Of a stretch of 64,000 bases of DNA, positions 1 to 12,239 are shown piece by piece. The stretch is from Acanthacorydalis orientalis (Eukaryota > Arthropoda > Insecta > Megaloptera > Corydalidae), in contig CM068322.1 of assembly GCA_034766995.1 (NCBI GenBank), positions 7,934,589 through 7,998,588 of the forward strand, read 5' to 3'. A program made the translations under genes and the position numbers. The stretch's first letter is position 1. Every line of letters begins with the position of its first letter. The notes under the pieces are model-generated. The model saw nothing but the letters and a program-made list of their open reading frames with translations. It did not search any database and had not been told where the DNA came from.

Positions 1-3000
1 TTATCTCGCCGAGCTAGCACAAGTATCAGATTTCAAAAAACACAGACCTTGTCGTTTCTTCAGTTTAGGCTTTTTTATCTCTTTAGGTAGACCCTATCGA
101 TTGGTCATTACTGTTCCACTTAAATAGCATTTTCGGTTCAATAATTCTCTAGTGTGGAAAGTGCTAGTATAAAAACGATGTGTAAAAATATGATATCCGG
201 TTCAGTCAGGTATTTATTACTGAAGATTATTATATAGCTGTAGAACGACTCGGCTGATAGAAGGTAAATCTGATCTGACTAATCCATCCGTGGTAATTTT
301 TCCATAATATGGCACGAATGTATACAAGTAGGAGGATTCGGAGTCTGACAAAGCGTAATTTCGAAGACCTCATTTTTTTTCGGAATGAATGTAAGAACTT
401 ATTTTTCCTTTAAATCCTATATTGGAAGCGAATGACACATTGTAAACGAGAAAGACTCATTAGCAAACATATTATTGATATGCAGTCTAAACATAAGATT
501 CGCTGAAATAAAATCGTTGTCCAAGCAGATTTGGCATTGGACCTACTAGAATAAAATCTTTGTCCTGTCACACTGGACATAGGACCGCAGAGTTAATTAA
601 AAAGTAAAATACACGCTAAACATATCGTTTTACTATATGAAAACTACTTGATAAATTTTAATTATTTTGGACACAACAAATGATATTAATCAAGTTAAAA
701 TTGTACCGAAGATCACAACTTGTAGTTATGTTGTGTTGTTGAAAATTTTCGACCTGATAACTTATCTTTATAAACAAACATTTTGTTTATTTAGGACCGT
801 TAGAAAATAGAATGAAAAATGTGATTAAAAAAGTATTCATTTACAAATGTTTATGCTACTCTTCTGTCGGATAAGTATTTTCACACTATAGATACATGTA
901 CAGTTTAAAGACTGTTCAAAGTGAAATCGTTCCAATCGTGTAAATAGATTTAAATGGTTTTATATTAGCACAGTGGTATTACACAGATTTAATATGCTTT
1001 CAGAAAGCATCTAAAGTAGTTATTAGAATGTGCAAAAACCCTGTACTGTTAAGAAATAAATTCGATAAACAGCAACAGGCACGCAGTATGTTGAAGTTTG
1101 TTTTAAGGGGTATTTATTCATTATGCACTGTATATACAGATCTAATTTAGTAGTGAATGATTGTTGTTTCATGATCCGACGAAAAAATAAAAAAAATTGT
1201 CGCCGAACACCGAATATTGTGTTGCACTTTGTTCGTCTCGAAACTTGGTTGTCCAAAACATGAGAAACAGAAAATGAAATTGTTTCATATAATAAGCTGC
1301 TGCTTTGTTGCCGTTGTTTTAACGCCCTTCTTTAGATGGAAGTTTAATTGAGTTACAAATAGTTCTATGGCTTCTCCCGCCGTTATTTCAGTAATTCGTA
1401 GACGTCGTTCAGGTAATCGGATTAAGAACTGTCTGGATACGGTTTGGTTCTCCCATTCCCCGTTCGATTTACGGGCGATGCTTAAGGATTCAATATAGGG
1501 AGAGGGTCGAGATTACGCAGTGTCCAGTAGCCGTGTGTCAATTTTGAATACGTTATACACCTGTTTCGTGATCGTATATATCTATTTAATTTTTTTAACG
1601 ATTTTTGTTGCCGGAGTACTATGTTGTCTTTTTAGATATTTTCAGATAGTTCATAAATAAACGTATTATGGTTCTTACAAGTCTGTAAAAAATGCCTGTA
1701 ATGTTGTGATGTAACGTCTATTAATATTACTAAACATTCTTTATATTTTCATTAATGAAAATATGAAGAAAAATAATATTTACAAAAAAATCAGATGATC
1801 GATGTTATAAAGAACGTACTACTGTTTCTATAAAGAACGTACTTGTTGTGAAATTAAAAAGCAATCAGTCTTATTGTGTATAATTATGGGTGGCTTTCGG
1901 AGACTTTTTCTTCTTTACTTTTTACTGAAAAGGAACTAAAATTACAAAAAAATTAAACTATCTCACTTGTATGGTAATTTGATTCGAAATGAAATCAGAT
2001 ATTTTAGTGTACGTATTGAAAATAAAAAAAATATACTTCCGTTAATTTATAATTTCATATTTATAGCGGTATGTATGACTACTAGTCAAGTTATTAGACA
2101 TTCTATGAAAGTAATGAACTAAGTACGCAAGGAATCCGAATAAAGGTTTATAAGGAAGGCGTATGGTTTAAATTATTTTTAAATTTGTAGATATTTTTAA
2201 TAAAAAATAGAGATTTTTCTGAATGAAATACAAATAAAACAAGATTCAAGTCATTGAATATTTTTTACTTCTTCCTTTGATTGAGATTCATGTTTTAATT
2301 CTCAAAGGCATATTATTTATATGTGATTTAATCGTTGTTTTCATATGCAGATAATGCGTCTTCAAATAAATACTTTTTTAATTTTTCTGGTTTATTGCTG
2401 TAACAGTACCCTTACTACCTCTCGATAATATTTTCGATTGGAGTCGTTTTCGAGAAATTACTTGACCATGGAAAAAAGGCACGTTGTATGTTGGAAAATA
2501 AGTTTTAATTAATTTTTAGTATGAAAGAAAGCTTTATTTCACTTAAACACTGATAGGAAATCACACTTATAGCTGAAAAGCAATCTTATTTACATAATCT
2601 TTTTATAGTTTACTTTTTTCAACGCATAGTAATTTGCCTAATATAGCCAACCAAAATTATTTTTGTTATTTTATTGATTCAGAACATGCTTATATTTTGG
2701 TTGACGGGATTTTTATGATAATTAAAACATACTTTCTTTTTTTTAAATCAATATATTTGTTTTTGTTAGCCTTATTCAAGATGCCTCAAACATACCCTAA
2801 AGTCAATCATATTTTTTTCCTAAAAGTTTCTTCTTTTTTATATGCAGCCGTCCATTAACGTTTCGTCTCTGATTTTACATAAGAAAATTGATGTCGAATT
2901 TCCGTTTTTTGAACATCTGAGTATTGTTTATGGCTCAACATGTAATCTTTGGCGAATTCCAATTGTTGGTTGATATTATTATTATTACGTTGCCGCATAA

Positions 3001-4133
3001 TGTCAAATATTTCCTTTTTAGTCTTTATTTGGACTCCTGATGGTTTTAAAATCAAAAAAAACATTCCAAATTAAAAGTAAACCTTGACTCAAGATGTATG
3101 AATACAAGAGTTTATCTGACGAAATATAAGCGCTTCTGCACAAATCCACGGTTCTTGTCTTTATTTTTTTTTTAAGCTAAAAGCTCTCCCTCTTCATGTT
3201 AATGTAAAAAGAAACATCGAGACGCACTGTGAAGTATAACAAGAACCTTCGACTTGTTTCAAAACTGGCACAGAAATGATGAAAAAACGACTATTTTTGA
3301 ACGGAACTTTAACTGTTTTAAAATTAATACAATTGTAATTAAAATGCTTTAACTATATTCTCTCCTATCTCCTTCACGACAATTCATAGTGAAACACTTT
3401 TACCATTTTTTTTAATAAAAAAATTCACCTTTGAAATTAAGCGATCACACAAAACACTGATAACAGATATGTTCACTATTATAGACGATCAACTTTTGAC
3501 TGCCTACATCAAATTGCAAGGGGAAGGGAAAATTATGATCTTGTTCTCTAACCTCTTACCGTTCTCAGGTAATAATTAGTTTTTACCTATGATAAGTTTG
3601 ATGAAATTTAATTTTGCCCAGCTAGACCAGGTAAATACTCATCCACGCCCTCACTCCATCGTATAACGCAGAAATATCTATTTCGTTTGATGCTAATGAT
3701 ATATTAAATCATTACTTTTTAATAAAGAGTTCCCTAATTGATATCAAATAATTTACATAAAATCTTTCACCAGGATGCTTGTTTATAAACAAAGATCTAT
3801 TGACTATAATTCCTTACTAAAACTCATCTAGAATAATACACAAACCATATGAAAATGGACCAGTTTTTGTAAAAGCCTCGTATGTAACTATTTTTGTCAA
3901 AATTTCACTCTCTGAATGATTTTTTGTATAAAATCTCAACTTTCAGTTTTTTTTTGGTGTTATATCAATATTTCGTATAGGAAAATATTCCTTAATTTTG
4001 ATCAATAGTAATTTTAGAGCAAAATAATAAACGTCAAAATTTTTGACAAAAACAACACATACAATTAAGTTCAAATCTATGTAGAAGAATCTATAAGGGA
4101 GACAACAATACAATCGGATATTTTATTTAATTA

Positions 4134-4137
<4 letters not shown>
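1..4137. other. AT-rich non-coding DNA, no gene recognised
   Basis: I see no convincing coding region, RNA gene or transposon here. The few open frames of 60-80 codons are low complexity and match nothing I know. A slightly GC-richer patch lies at about 1290-1560 and is noted as a possible conserved non-coding island. Confidence 0.5.

Positions 4138-4180
<43 letters not shown>
4138..4180. repeat. (TA)n tract on the left of the Tigger element
   Basis: About 43 bp of pure TA repeat ending exactly where the left terminal repeat of the Tigger-like element begins. A matching TA tract begins at its other end. Confidence 0.95.
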
Positions 4181-4182
<2 letters not shown>

Positions 4183-5194
4183 CGTGCTTCAATTAACGCG
4201 AGACTTTTTTTACACGAGTTTTTTTTACGCGGCAAATTATGCCTCTATTTACGCTGCATTTTTATAGACGGTATTGATTTACGCGATCTCATTTTACGCG
4301 GTCAGATAGATTTCATTTTACATAATTTTTCATTGTATTTATTCTATATCAAATTGACGCAAACTCTTACTTGAACGTATAAAAGCACTGCAGTGCAGGG
4401 TTTAAGTGATATAAAACACTCAACTTTAAATGCGTGCTGGAAGCAATATGGCCACAAGTAGTTGTACCAGGCAATACTGTTCCGACAACTGAAGAAGGAA
4501 TATACAGTATTATTACTTTATCACAAAAGATTGAAAAAGAAGGGCATTAGCAATTTAAATGAGTGTGACTTTAATGAATTACTAGTAGATCGTGAATTAA
4601 CTGATTTTGACTTAATTCATATAATATCTGAAACCCAACGTAATGATGAATGTGAGAGTGACTACGAAGGAACAAATTCATTCACTGTAGAAAATCTTTG
4701 TAAAGCTCTTGAATTAGCCAAAAAAAAAGAAAGTGCCAATCATAGACAATGATCCAAACATTCAACGAGCCTTAAAATTTAGACAAGATTTAATAAAATG
4801 TTGCAGCGAATATCAACAAATTTATGAAAACTTAGTAAAAGAAAAGATAGAGGACAAATCATCCGAAAAAATTAACATTGACAATAAAAATGATGTCGAA
4901 CTTACAAATATTTCAAGCGATGCAGATGATAAGTTTGTGCCAATTAAAAGGAAAGGGTCGATTGTTTTGAATTACAGTAGCGATAGCGACACCGAATAAA
5001 ATTTATCTCCTTTTGTTTTTTAAAACGTAATTTTTTTTTTTTAATTTATGTGCAATAAATATATGTTTCTACAACTTTACTAGCTTTTATTTCCAATATT
5101 TTTTCTATTGCACGACAGACTCAATTTACGCGATTTTCATTCCCGTAAAACGAATCGACGTGGAACGGATACTCCGCATAAATTGAGGGACGGG
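4181..5194 (+). mobile_element. Tigger/pogo-like DNA transposon, internally deleted
   Basis: A 1014-bp element with imperfect terminal inverted repeats. The left end begins CCCGTGCTTCAATTAACGCG; the reverse complement of the right end begins CCCGTCCCTCAATTTATGCG. Both ends abut TA, consistent with the TA target duplication of the pogo/Tigger branch of Tc1/mariner. Just inside the ends the octamer TTTACGCG or a near match recurs (about 4223, 4247, 4278, 4293 and 5125), resembling subterminal transposase sites. Only the C-terminal part of a Tigger transposase remains, so the CENP-B-type HTH and the DDE core have been lost. It sits inside a long TA microsatellite. Assignment to Tigger rests on the protein remnant and TIR style. 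Confidence 0.8.
4402..4999 (+). pseudogene. Tigger transposase C-terminal remnant
   Basis: The reading frame from about 4417 carries TLNACWKQYG, the conserved 'TLN-x-CW-K' segment after the DDE domain of Tigger/jerky transposases. A stop at about 4459 follows. The frame then continues as 4462-4752, with an acidic helical segment (NLNECDFNELL...LTDFDLIHI) like the EEDV..LL...LT..DL tail of Tigger proteins. A shift in the A-run near 4720 moves the sequence into the frame of 4733-4999, which ends in a Ser/Asp-rich tail (SDSDTE). The piece is broken by one stop and one frameshift and lacks all catalytic residues. It cannot encode an active transposase. Confidence 0.75.
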
Positions 5195-5204
5195 TATATA
5201 TATG

Positions 5205-5262
<58 letters not shown>

Positions 5263-5272
5263 GTGTGTGTAT
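5195..5272. repeat. (TA)n(TG)n tract on the right of the Tigger element
   Basis: A TA repeat starts immediately at the right terminal repeat and passes into a short TG run. With 4138-4180 it suggests insertion into, or later growth of, a TA microsatellite around the element. Confidence 0.95.
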
Positions 5273-6138
5273 AGGTAGTGAGATAGAGAGATTTGAAAAC
5301 GTAAATTGAATTGAAAATATATTAATTGAATTAATGAATGCTTCAATTTGAAACGAATTTCGAATATGAAATATAATTTTTATTTGTTTAATATTGTTGC
5401 ACATCATTGTACTTATTTATAAAAATTAAGTTATTAATTGTTTCCCACGAATTAAGAATTGCGTGAAAATCCTTATAAAAATATTTTCTAGTACAACACA
5501 TTTATTATAACGTGTACTTGTAAATGTAAATTATAAAATAACTGCGAACGTTCATATGTTCCTGAGTAAAAATCATTGTACAGCCCAGAATATATAAGTG
5601 CGTGACTTTTATCCATTTTTTAGTATAGTCATATTTCACAAAACATTCGACAACATTCTAGTGAACACTGTTTCATGAAATTGATCACTTTTTAAATTTC
5701 ATTGCAAGCGTTCTATACTATTTCAGTGAAATAAGTGCTCGATTATGTGCACGCAAACTTGTCTGCATGTAAAAATATTAGTTTTCGATTTTCTAGACAC
5801 TTTTTCATGTTTGTACCAATCAGATCGATCTAATTTCACGCTATCAGAAGATGTTGCGTGTAACAAAATAAACGTCTTTCGATATGGATCTCAGATATGC
5901 ACTCTCTAGTTACCTGCTTAACTCTATGTTATTAGAAAATCTATGTTATTAGAAAATAAACATATTTAAGATACATACATGTATGATTACTATATTCTGT
6001 CGCTTTATAAAAATGAAAGGTTACCTTATACGTTATATAAATCCAGTCCAAAAATTATATAAAAGATCATTTGTATTGATCTTGTTAGACTGACACCATG
6101 GTTTTTTAAAAAAAATTCTATACCGTGTCAGTCCCTTA
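5273..6138. other. Non-coding, nothing recognised
   Basis: AT-rich sequence without a supportable gene or repeat. Confidence 0.5.
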
Positions 6139-6139
6139 A

Positions 6140-6937
6140 GCCTTATTCGCATGAGCGTTAAAAAAACGTTGCGTTCATAGTTAGCGCTTTTAAAACGCTC
6201 GCAGATATAGTGTTCATATGAGCGTTTAAAAGTTTCTTCTTTTCATCATCTTTGGACGTATGAATTCAGAAGAGTTGTTGCCAATAGCTGTATGTATTTT
6301 AAGAAGACAAAAAAAATGAAAAAGTTCTGTGTGCATCCTCTGAATGATCAACGATACTTGAAAGGACAGTTTGTGGCTATTTATGATGATTGAAGTTTAT
6401 ATCCGGATGTTTTCCAACTACTCCAGTATGAAAATTGAAACATTTAATCAATTATTGAGAATTGTTATCTACGATATTTTCCCAATTTGGGATTATTTTT
6501 GAACCGACTTCCATTTACGTGTCCTTCAAAATTCTGTTTGAATAATTTGATAAACCTTTGTTATATAACAAAGATCTCGATTCCACCTCCAAAATAAAAC
6601 GTCCAGTATCGAACACCTCCACTTTCGTACACGCTTTCTACTGTTATCTGTTGTAGTTGTAATCAGTACCAAAGTGCAAGCAAGACTGACTGACAAAGTC
6701 GGCATCATTCGACCCTTTTTAAACGCCTGTGCGAATAAAAATACCCTCTTCCATATGTTTCATTTACTTCAACGCAAAACGCTCTGCGTTAGAAATGGAT
6801 CAAGTTCTATATTTTTTACAGCGCGTTAACTAAACGCCGGCATGTGAAAAAGAAACACTGAGTTTCATATGTTTTATAGAAAACATGAAAAAAAGCACGC
6901 GTTGATGCGTTTTTTTAACGCTCGTGCGAATAAGGCC
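6140..6937 (+). mobile_element. PIF/Harbinger-like element, copy 1 (non-autonomous)
   Basis: About 798 bp with long imperfect inverted ends: the left begins GCCTTATTCGCATGAGCGTT and the reverse complement of the right begins GGCCTTATTCGCACGAGCGT. The flanks read TTA on the left and CTA on the right, fitting the 3-bp target duplication of PIF/Harbinger elements. Near 6380-6480, out-of-frame pieces such as LYPDVFQLLQY and ETFNQLL resemble the N-terminal region of HARBI1/ALP1-like nucleases. Repeats of AACGCT lie just inside both ends. A second copy of the same architecture is at 33958-34766. The DDE domain is not recognisable, so this is a shortened derivative. Confidence 0.72.
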
Positions 6938-7634
6938 CTAGTTCGTTACTTTACAATAGTAGTAATAGTTATGTAACTTACACTTACTTATGTAACAATG
7001 AAAGCGTATTGTCTTCTATGATGAGAAAACTGAGTCATGTTTGCGTTTCATTTATTTACATTTCTATTCAACAATTTTCATTCTTCTCCTTAAACTATTC
7101 TTTGTACTCTGTGTATTTTTTTCTTAAAATATAATACTTTACCCTCTCTAACATTATTTTGTGAATCGTTTCTTTAACATATTAAATCATGCACATAACT
7201 TTTAGTGACCAATACTTATATCAAATCCTTTAAATACTTTCATAGCTATAAATGGTTTAATATTTTTTTTTTGCTTACTAGGAAGTAATCCTTAACAGAG
7301 GTATGCCCTTTCTGACTGTATGTATTTATTAATGCATTATTTTAGACTTACAAAATGAATTCATTGTTCTCATAATTAAAATCTCTTGGCAATCTTCTAT
7401 TATTTTTTAATTATTTTTATTTCATTCGGACTTATTGTACTTGTCTTTTCCGTATGCCCAATTTTAGTATTTACATCTTCTATGAGTAGTAGCTAATCAT
7501 TTTTATTACATTCTTAAATTGTTTTCTGTAACGTATCATATTGAACTTTTGTATGAAAAACTTTTTTTCGATGTGTAGAACATATTAACACCACCTATCA
7601 ACGTTTTATTCTGCAGCCATTATATGTAACAAGT

Positions 7635-7641
<7 letters not shown>
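6938..7641. other. Non-coding, nothing recognised
   Basis: AT-rich sequence between the PIF copy and a TA tract. I see no gene or element. Confidence 0.5.
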
Positions 7642-7691
<50 letters not shown>

Positions 7692-7703
7692 TCATCATCA
7701 TCA
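7642..7703. repeat. (TA)n followed by (ATC)n
   Basis: A TA tract to about 7689 runs into five ATC units, at the end of a LINE fragment. Simple tandem trinucleotides are common at the 3' ends of some LINEs, so the ATC run may be its tail. Confidence 0.9.
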
Positions 7704-7835
7704 TCTTCAGTCTCTGTCAATCCAGTGCTGGATAAAGGCCTCTTCCATGATTTTCCATTTTGTTCGATTCAGTGTCTCTCTTTTCCACAGATTTCCAAGA
7801 AAGTTTTTGATATCCTTATCCCATCTGTTCATTAG

Positions 7836-7838
<3 letters not shown>
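7690..7838 (-). mobile_element. LINE 3' end fragment
   Basis: Read on the minus strand, this encodes a short tail with RWDKDIKNF, then KWKIMEEAFIQHW and a stop. This pattern (RW.DDI...W...A.DR..W....EAY.QQW) is the usual C-terminal end of the reverse transcriptase polyprotein of several insect LINEs. Everything upstream of the last 45 or so codons is missing, as expected of a 5'-truncated copy. It is boxed in by TA tracts on both sides. The clade cannot be told from so short a piece. Confidence 0.6.
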
Positions 7839-7926
<88 letters not shown>

Positions 7927-7976
7927 TATTTATATATATATATTATATTATTTATATATATATATATATATATATG
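7838..7976. repeat. Long (TA)n tract with short interruptions
   Basis: Nearly 140 bp of TA repeat with a few TTA and AAT interruptions, ending at the mariner end at 7979. Confidence 0.95.
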
Positions 7977-7978
7977 CT

Positions 7979-8400
7979 TTAGGTGTGCAAATTAATTCGG
8001 TGCTTTTTTATATAAAATGAATGTTTACGGAAAAATGGAACACATTTCAATCCTCGAAGTATATCTCATCATTTTGCATAGTTTTGCTACATCTGTCGAG
8101 TAACTGATAAATCGCTTGTCAAAAAAGATGATGATTTTATGTCGATGATGTCGTAATGCATTTACGGTCCTCTTTCATTGCTTTACCATGTTTTGCATGT
8201 TTTATGCGTCACTACACCTTCCACCAAATCTGAACAAATCATTCCCGCTACTTCGGCAGCATTTTTTTCAACTGGAATGCGAAAAGTATGCAATGCTTAA
8301 GATGCAATGTTTTTACGGACGCTATCGTGTTCACTACTGTTTTGTGAGGTAATGCCATCTGCTTGGCAAGATATGTAGTGTTTTTAAATATTAAGATTGG
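7979..8400 (-). mobile_element. mariner remnant, one end present
   Basis: The left boundary reads TTAGGTGTGCAAATTAATTC right after a TA tract, close to the terminal repeat of the mariner at 10657. On the minus strand, codons near 8280-8190 read KNAAEVAGMICSDLVEGVV then KTCKTW. This matches the first helix-turn-helix of mariner transposases (K.AAE.AR.IC..YGEG....RTC..WF). Very little coding sequence separates that from the TIR, so most of the transposase including the DDE core has been deleted. I cannot place the other end, and the right limit is approximate. Confidence 0.6.
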
Positions 8401-8498
8401 CACTTCAAAATCTTAAAACGACGAGAAAATATTTTAATTTAAAATAGAGTTATGATTGATTCAATTTAAATGCACAGAATACCTTATATTTATATATA

Positions 8499-8503
<5 letters not shown>

Positions 8504-8533
<30 letters not shown>
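8504..8533. repeat. (TA)n tract
   Basis: Short TA microsatellite. Confidence 0.9.
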
Positions 8534-8536
<3 letters not shown>

Positions 8537-9541
8537 CACGTATATACATACATACCGTATTAGCCGGAATATGAGATTAGTCACAGTTTTTTCCAAAGAA
8601 ATCAAGAAAAAATCATTTTTTCTGATCACTATTATAAAACGATACGCATTTTTTCTCAAAGAAAACTATAAAAACATATTGATTTTCGTTTTAGTAGGAA
8701 GTAATATTAAAAAATTAACAAAATACATATTTAAAATTCAATAGTATGTTATTTAAAAGGCTACAATCATTTACCAGCTTGAACTTCAGAAGATTCGAAT
8801 GTAAGATAACCCTTGTTTTTGAATTAAAATCTGCGGAAAAGAACCTCGTATTATAATCGGGATAATACGCTATATAAAACAAGTTAACTCTTACTTCTTG
8901 TTTAAATTTACCTTAAACAGCCATATATTCGTTTAACTCTTCTCTACCTTTTTATTTATTCTTTTTTCGATTATCAGGTTTATTTTTTGTTCTTTAGTTT
9001 TTCTGTTAGTTTCTGTGCTTTATTAAAAATATATATTATTTTTTAGATTTCCATACTAATATTTTTCTAGATTTTTTCTTGTACCTTTTTCACATTTGCA
9101 ATAGTCGTCTTATTATCCATTTAGCAATACTCATTAAGGAGATTTTGAGTATGAATATTTTTATTTTGGTGGATGATTTCCAGTAGGTGATTTTTGATGG
9201 TGGATCTTCTTATAGCTTCCATTCTGTTTTTTGTAAGACGGATGGCTGATAATAATGGCATTAGTTGTCAACGGACCTTTAAACCTTAAATAACCAACCT
9301 AACCATCTTAGACGGAGAAGATATTATTTCAACTGTTTTTATAATAATATGAAGAAACTTCGCTGTTTGCAGTACTCCTCTCTAAATCAAACATTGTTTT
9401 TATATCAGGGAGGTATTTTATACCCCTAAATCTTTCATATTTCATATTTAAAGAGTAATTCCCTATGTGCCAATTGTGTATATATTATGAAGGGGTTGAG
9501 GCTTATCCGTCAGTTATATGTGTATATACGAAAATATGTAT

Positions 9542-9545
<4 letters not shown>
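8534..9545. other. Non-coding, nothing recognised
   Basis: AT-rich sequence with no supportable gene. Confidence 0.5.

Positions 9546-9581
<36 letters not shown>
9546..9581. repeat. (TA)n tract
   Basis: TA microsatellite. Confidence 0.9.
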
Positions 9582-9584
<3 letters not shown>

Positions 9585-10496
9585 CATACATGTATTATAA
9601 AGAAATAACGTATTTTTTTAATACCATTTAATAAAATGTTGCCCGTCACAGAGTGATATTCGTGGTGAGTTGGTACGTTTATAATTTTCAGTTATGGCTA
9701 ACCCCCAGTATCTTTTTAATTATTTATGAGGTATGTGCTACCACTGTGTAACAATTTAGTACATTTTCAATTACATCAACGCACTATGTCCATTACTAAT
9801 AGCACAAACATATTAACTATCATATGTAATAATAGCATCGTTGCGTTTAAAACGGTATTTATTAATGCAAATGTATAATTATAGGGGATGATAATTACAG
9901 AACGATAACGTCGACGTCAGTGTGAGAATTAAACACATTTGTGAATATATTTGGAAAAAAGAAATGAATTACAACAGTGCATTTTTATAAATACACAACG
10001 CTACCGTTAAGTGAAGTCGCTATATATTCAGTGAAGATGATATCTGAAAATTTTAGTTATCACAATTATTACGGTGAACATAATATGGGTTTATTGTGTA
10101 ACTTAAACAACTGTACAATTAATAAACACAGTTTAATAAATACGTTTGGTATTGTTTAATGAACAATAATGAAATAAAATTAAAATGCAGTATTTTAATT
10201 ATATTTATCGATGGCGCAACCTGGATACCGCAAATTTAACCTTTACAGTTCAAAGTTCCTTTTTTAGTAATGAGAACAACTTTTTTAAAGAATGTGTAGA
10301 AAATTCATAAAAAAGTAATAAAATGTACATAGAAATAAACATGATTACTCTTCTTTTTGATTGAAGTTATGTGTAAAATCTGACATTAAAAAACTGGCGA
10401 ACTGTTGAAGTTTATTTTTAATTTGAATTCTCAGTTACTTTAAAATTGCAGTTACTTTTAAATGTTTATATTGATTGTAGTATCAATATACACAAA

Positions 10497-10500
<4 letters not shown>
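9582..10500. other. Non-coding, nothing recognised
   Basis: A 60-codon open frame at 9977-10159 has no recognisable motif and is probably chance. Confidence 0.5.
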
Positions 10501-10539
<39 letters not shown>

Positions 10540-10586
10540 TATACATATATATATATATACATATTATATATATATATATATTATAT

Positions 10587-10656
<70 letters not shown>
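10501..10656. repeat. (CA)n(TA)n tract on the left of mariner A1
   Basis: About 150 bp of mostly TA repeat after a short CA run. It ends exactly at the mariner terminal repeat. Confidence 0.95.
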
Positions 10657-10660
<4 letters not shown>

Positions 10661-11942
10661 GTGTTGGAATTAATTCGTAGCGTTTTACAAGACATGGCAT
10701 AGGTAGTACATTCTTCCATTGTTCTCTTTAACCAAATATTCCCCGTAGAATAGCTGTCCTTAGGCGTCAGTTTCAGACATGTCATTTGGTTGAAGCATAA
10801 ATAATAACACTTTGTACTTTATCGAATATGTCGAATTTCGTGCTGGATAAATTGTTGTTGCGAGGAGTTTTACTTCATTACTTTAACATGAAAAAAAGTG
10901 CTGCCGAAAGTCATCGTATTTTAGTGGAAGTTTATGGTGACCATGCTCTAGCTGAGCAAACGTGTCGGAAGTGGTTTGCACGTTTTAAAAGTGGTGATTT
11001 CGACTTGGAAGACAAGGAACGACCTGGACAGCCGAAAAAGTTCGACCATGAAGAATTGAAGGAATTGCTTAATGAAGACCCATGTCAAACACTTCAAGAA
11101 TTGTCTGAATCGTTGGGAGTTGACTTGTCAACGGTAGGAAAACGCCTTAAAGTCATGGGAATGATCCAAAAGCAAGGAAATTGGGTCCCTTACGAATTGA
11201 AACCGAGGGACGTTGAAAGGCGTTTTTCTACCTGTGAACTGCTGGTTCCACAGGAGAAAAGGAAGAGATTTTTGCATCGAATTATCTCGGGCGATGAAAA
11301 GTGGATCAATTACGACAATCCCAAGCGCAGAAAGTCATGGGTTAAGCCCGGCCAACCATCAACACCAGCGGCGAAGCCAAATATCCATGGATCCAAGCTC
11401 ATGTTCTGTATTTGGTGAGATCAAAAGGATGTGATCTACTATGAGCTGTTCAAACCGAATGAAACCATCACTAGGGATCGCTACCGACTACAATTGATGC
11501 GCTTGAGCCGTGAATTGAAGGAAAAATGGCCGGAATACTTTGAAAGACACGACAAAGTGATTTTGCAGCACGGCAATGCTCGTCCGCACATCACAAAACC
11601 GGTCAAAACATACTTGGAAACGCTCAAATGGGAAGTCCTACCCCACCCGACGTATTCTCCAGATATTTCTCCTTCTGACTACCACTTGTTTCGATCGATG
11701 AGTCATGGCCTGTCTGGACAGAAGCTCACTTCTTATGAAGATTGCAAAAAATGGGTTGATTCGTGGATTGCATCTAAAAACGAGGCGTTCTTCCCGGTGC
11801 TATTCGCCTCCTTCCCGAAAAATGGGAAAAAGTAGTGGATGACGATGGACAATACTTTGAATGATATGTTTTTTTCAATTTGATTTAAAATAAACGATCT
11901 TTTTTCATGAAGAAAACGCTACGAATTAATTCCAACACCCAA
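10657..11942 (+). mobile_element. Full-length mariner element (family A, copy 1)
   Basis: 1286 bp, the normal size of a mariner. The left end begins TTAGGTGTTGGAATTAATTC; the right end is its reverse complement with one mismatch (TTGGGTGTTGG...), and about 28 bp match. TA lies immediately outside both ends. It sits inside a very long TA/TATG tract. A second copy in opposite orientation is at 52911-54138. The transposase is almost whole but has three disabling changes, described in its own entry. Confidence 0.92.
10828..11857 (+). pseudogene. mariner transposase, near-intact pseudogene
   Basis: Starting at ATG 10828 the frame runs through the paired HTH (HYFNMKKSAAESHRILVEVYG; then CRKWFARFKSGDF), the linker GRP-like motif, WVPYEL, and the first catalytic Asp in ISGDEKW. 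A TGA at 11416-11418 replaces Trp in the IWWD segment. The same frame continues to about 11790. There the second catalytic Asp, normally in HDNARPH, is Gly (HGNARPH), and the third, in SPSDYHLF, is kept. A frameshift near 11795 moves the C-terminal tail into another frame, so the open reading stops at 11835 and the YFE tail is read elsewhere. Stop, frameshift and lost Asp make it inactive, though it is otherwise little decayed. The protein class is DD34D mariner, acting in the nucleus on its own TIRs. Confidence 0.88.
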
Positions 11943-11946
11943 TATG

Positions 11947-12013
<67 letters not shown>

Positions 12014-12034
12014 ATATGTATATATGTATATATG

Positions 12035-12068
<34 letters not shown>

Positions 12069-12196
12069 TGTATGTATGTATGTATGTATGTATGTATGTA
12101 TGTATGTATGTATGTATGTATGTATGTATGTATGTATGTATGTATGTATGTATGTATGTATGTATATATGTATATATGTATATATGTATATATGTA

Positions 12197-12236
<40 letters not shown>
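11943..12236. repeat. (TA)n and (TATG)n tract on the right of mariner A1
   Basis: Nearly 300 bp: TA repeats, TATATG units, a (TGTA)n core around 12040-12165, then the same units in reverse order and TA again. The nearly symmetrical layering suggests growth outward from an interrupted centre. Confidence 0.95.

Positions 12237-12239
<3 letters not shown>

Noticed and set aside
2855..3064. 69-codon minus-strand frame with a Lys/Asn-rich peptide
   Set aside because: No domain recognised and composition is that of AT-rich non-coding DNA.
6526..6708. Minus-strand open frame, with a near copy at 34355-34537
   Set aside because: The similarity only reflects the two PIF copies; the peptide has no recognisable domain and lies antisense to the HARBI1-like remnant.
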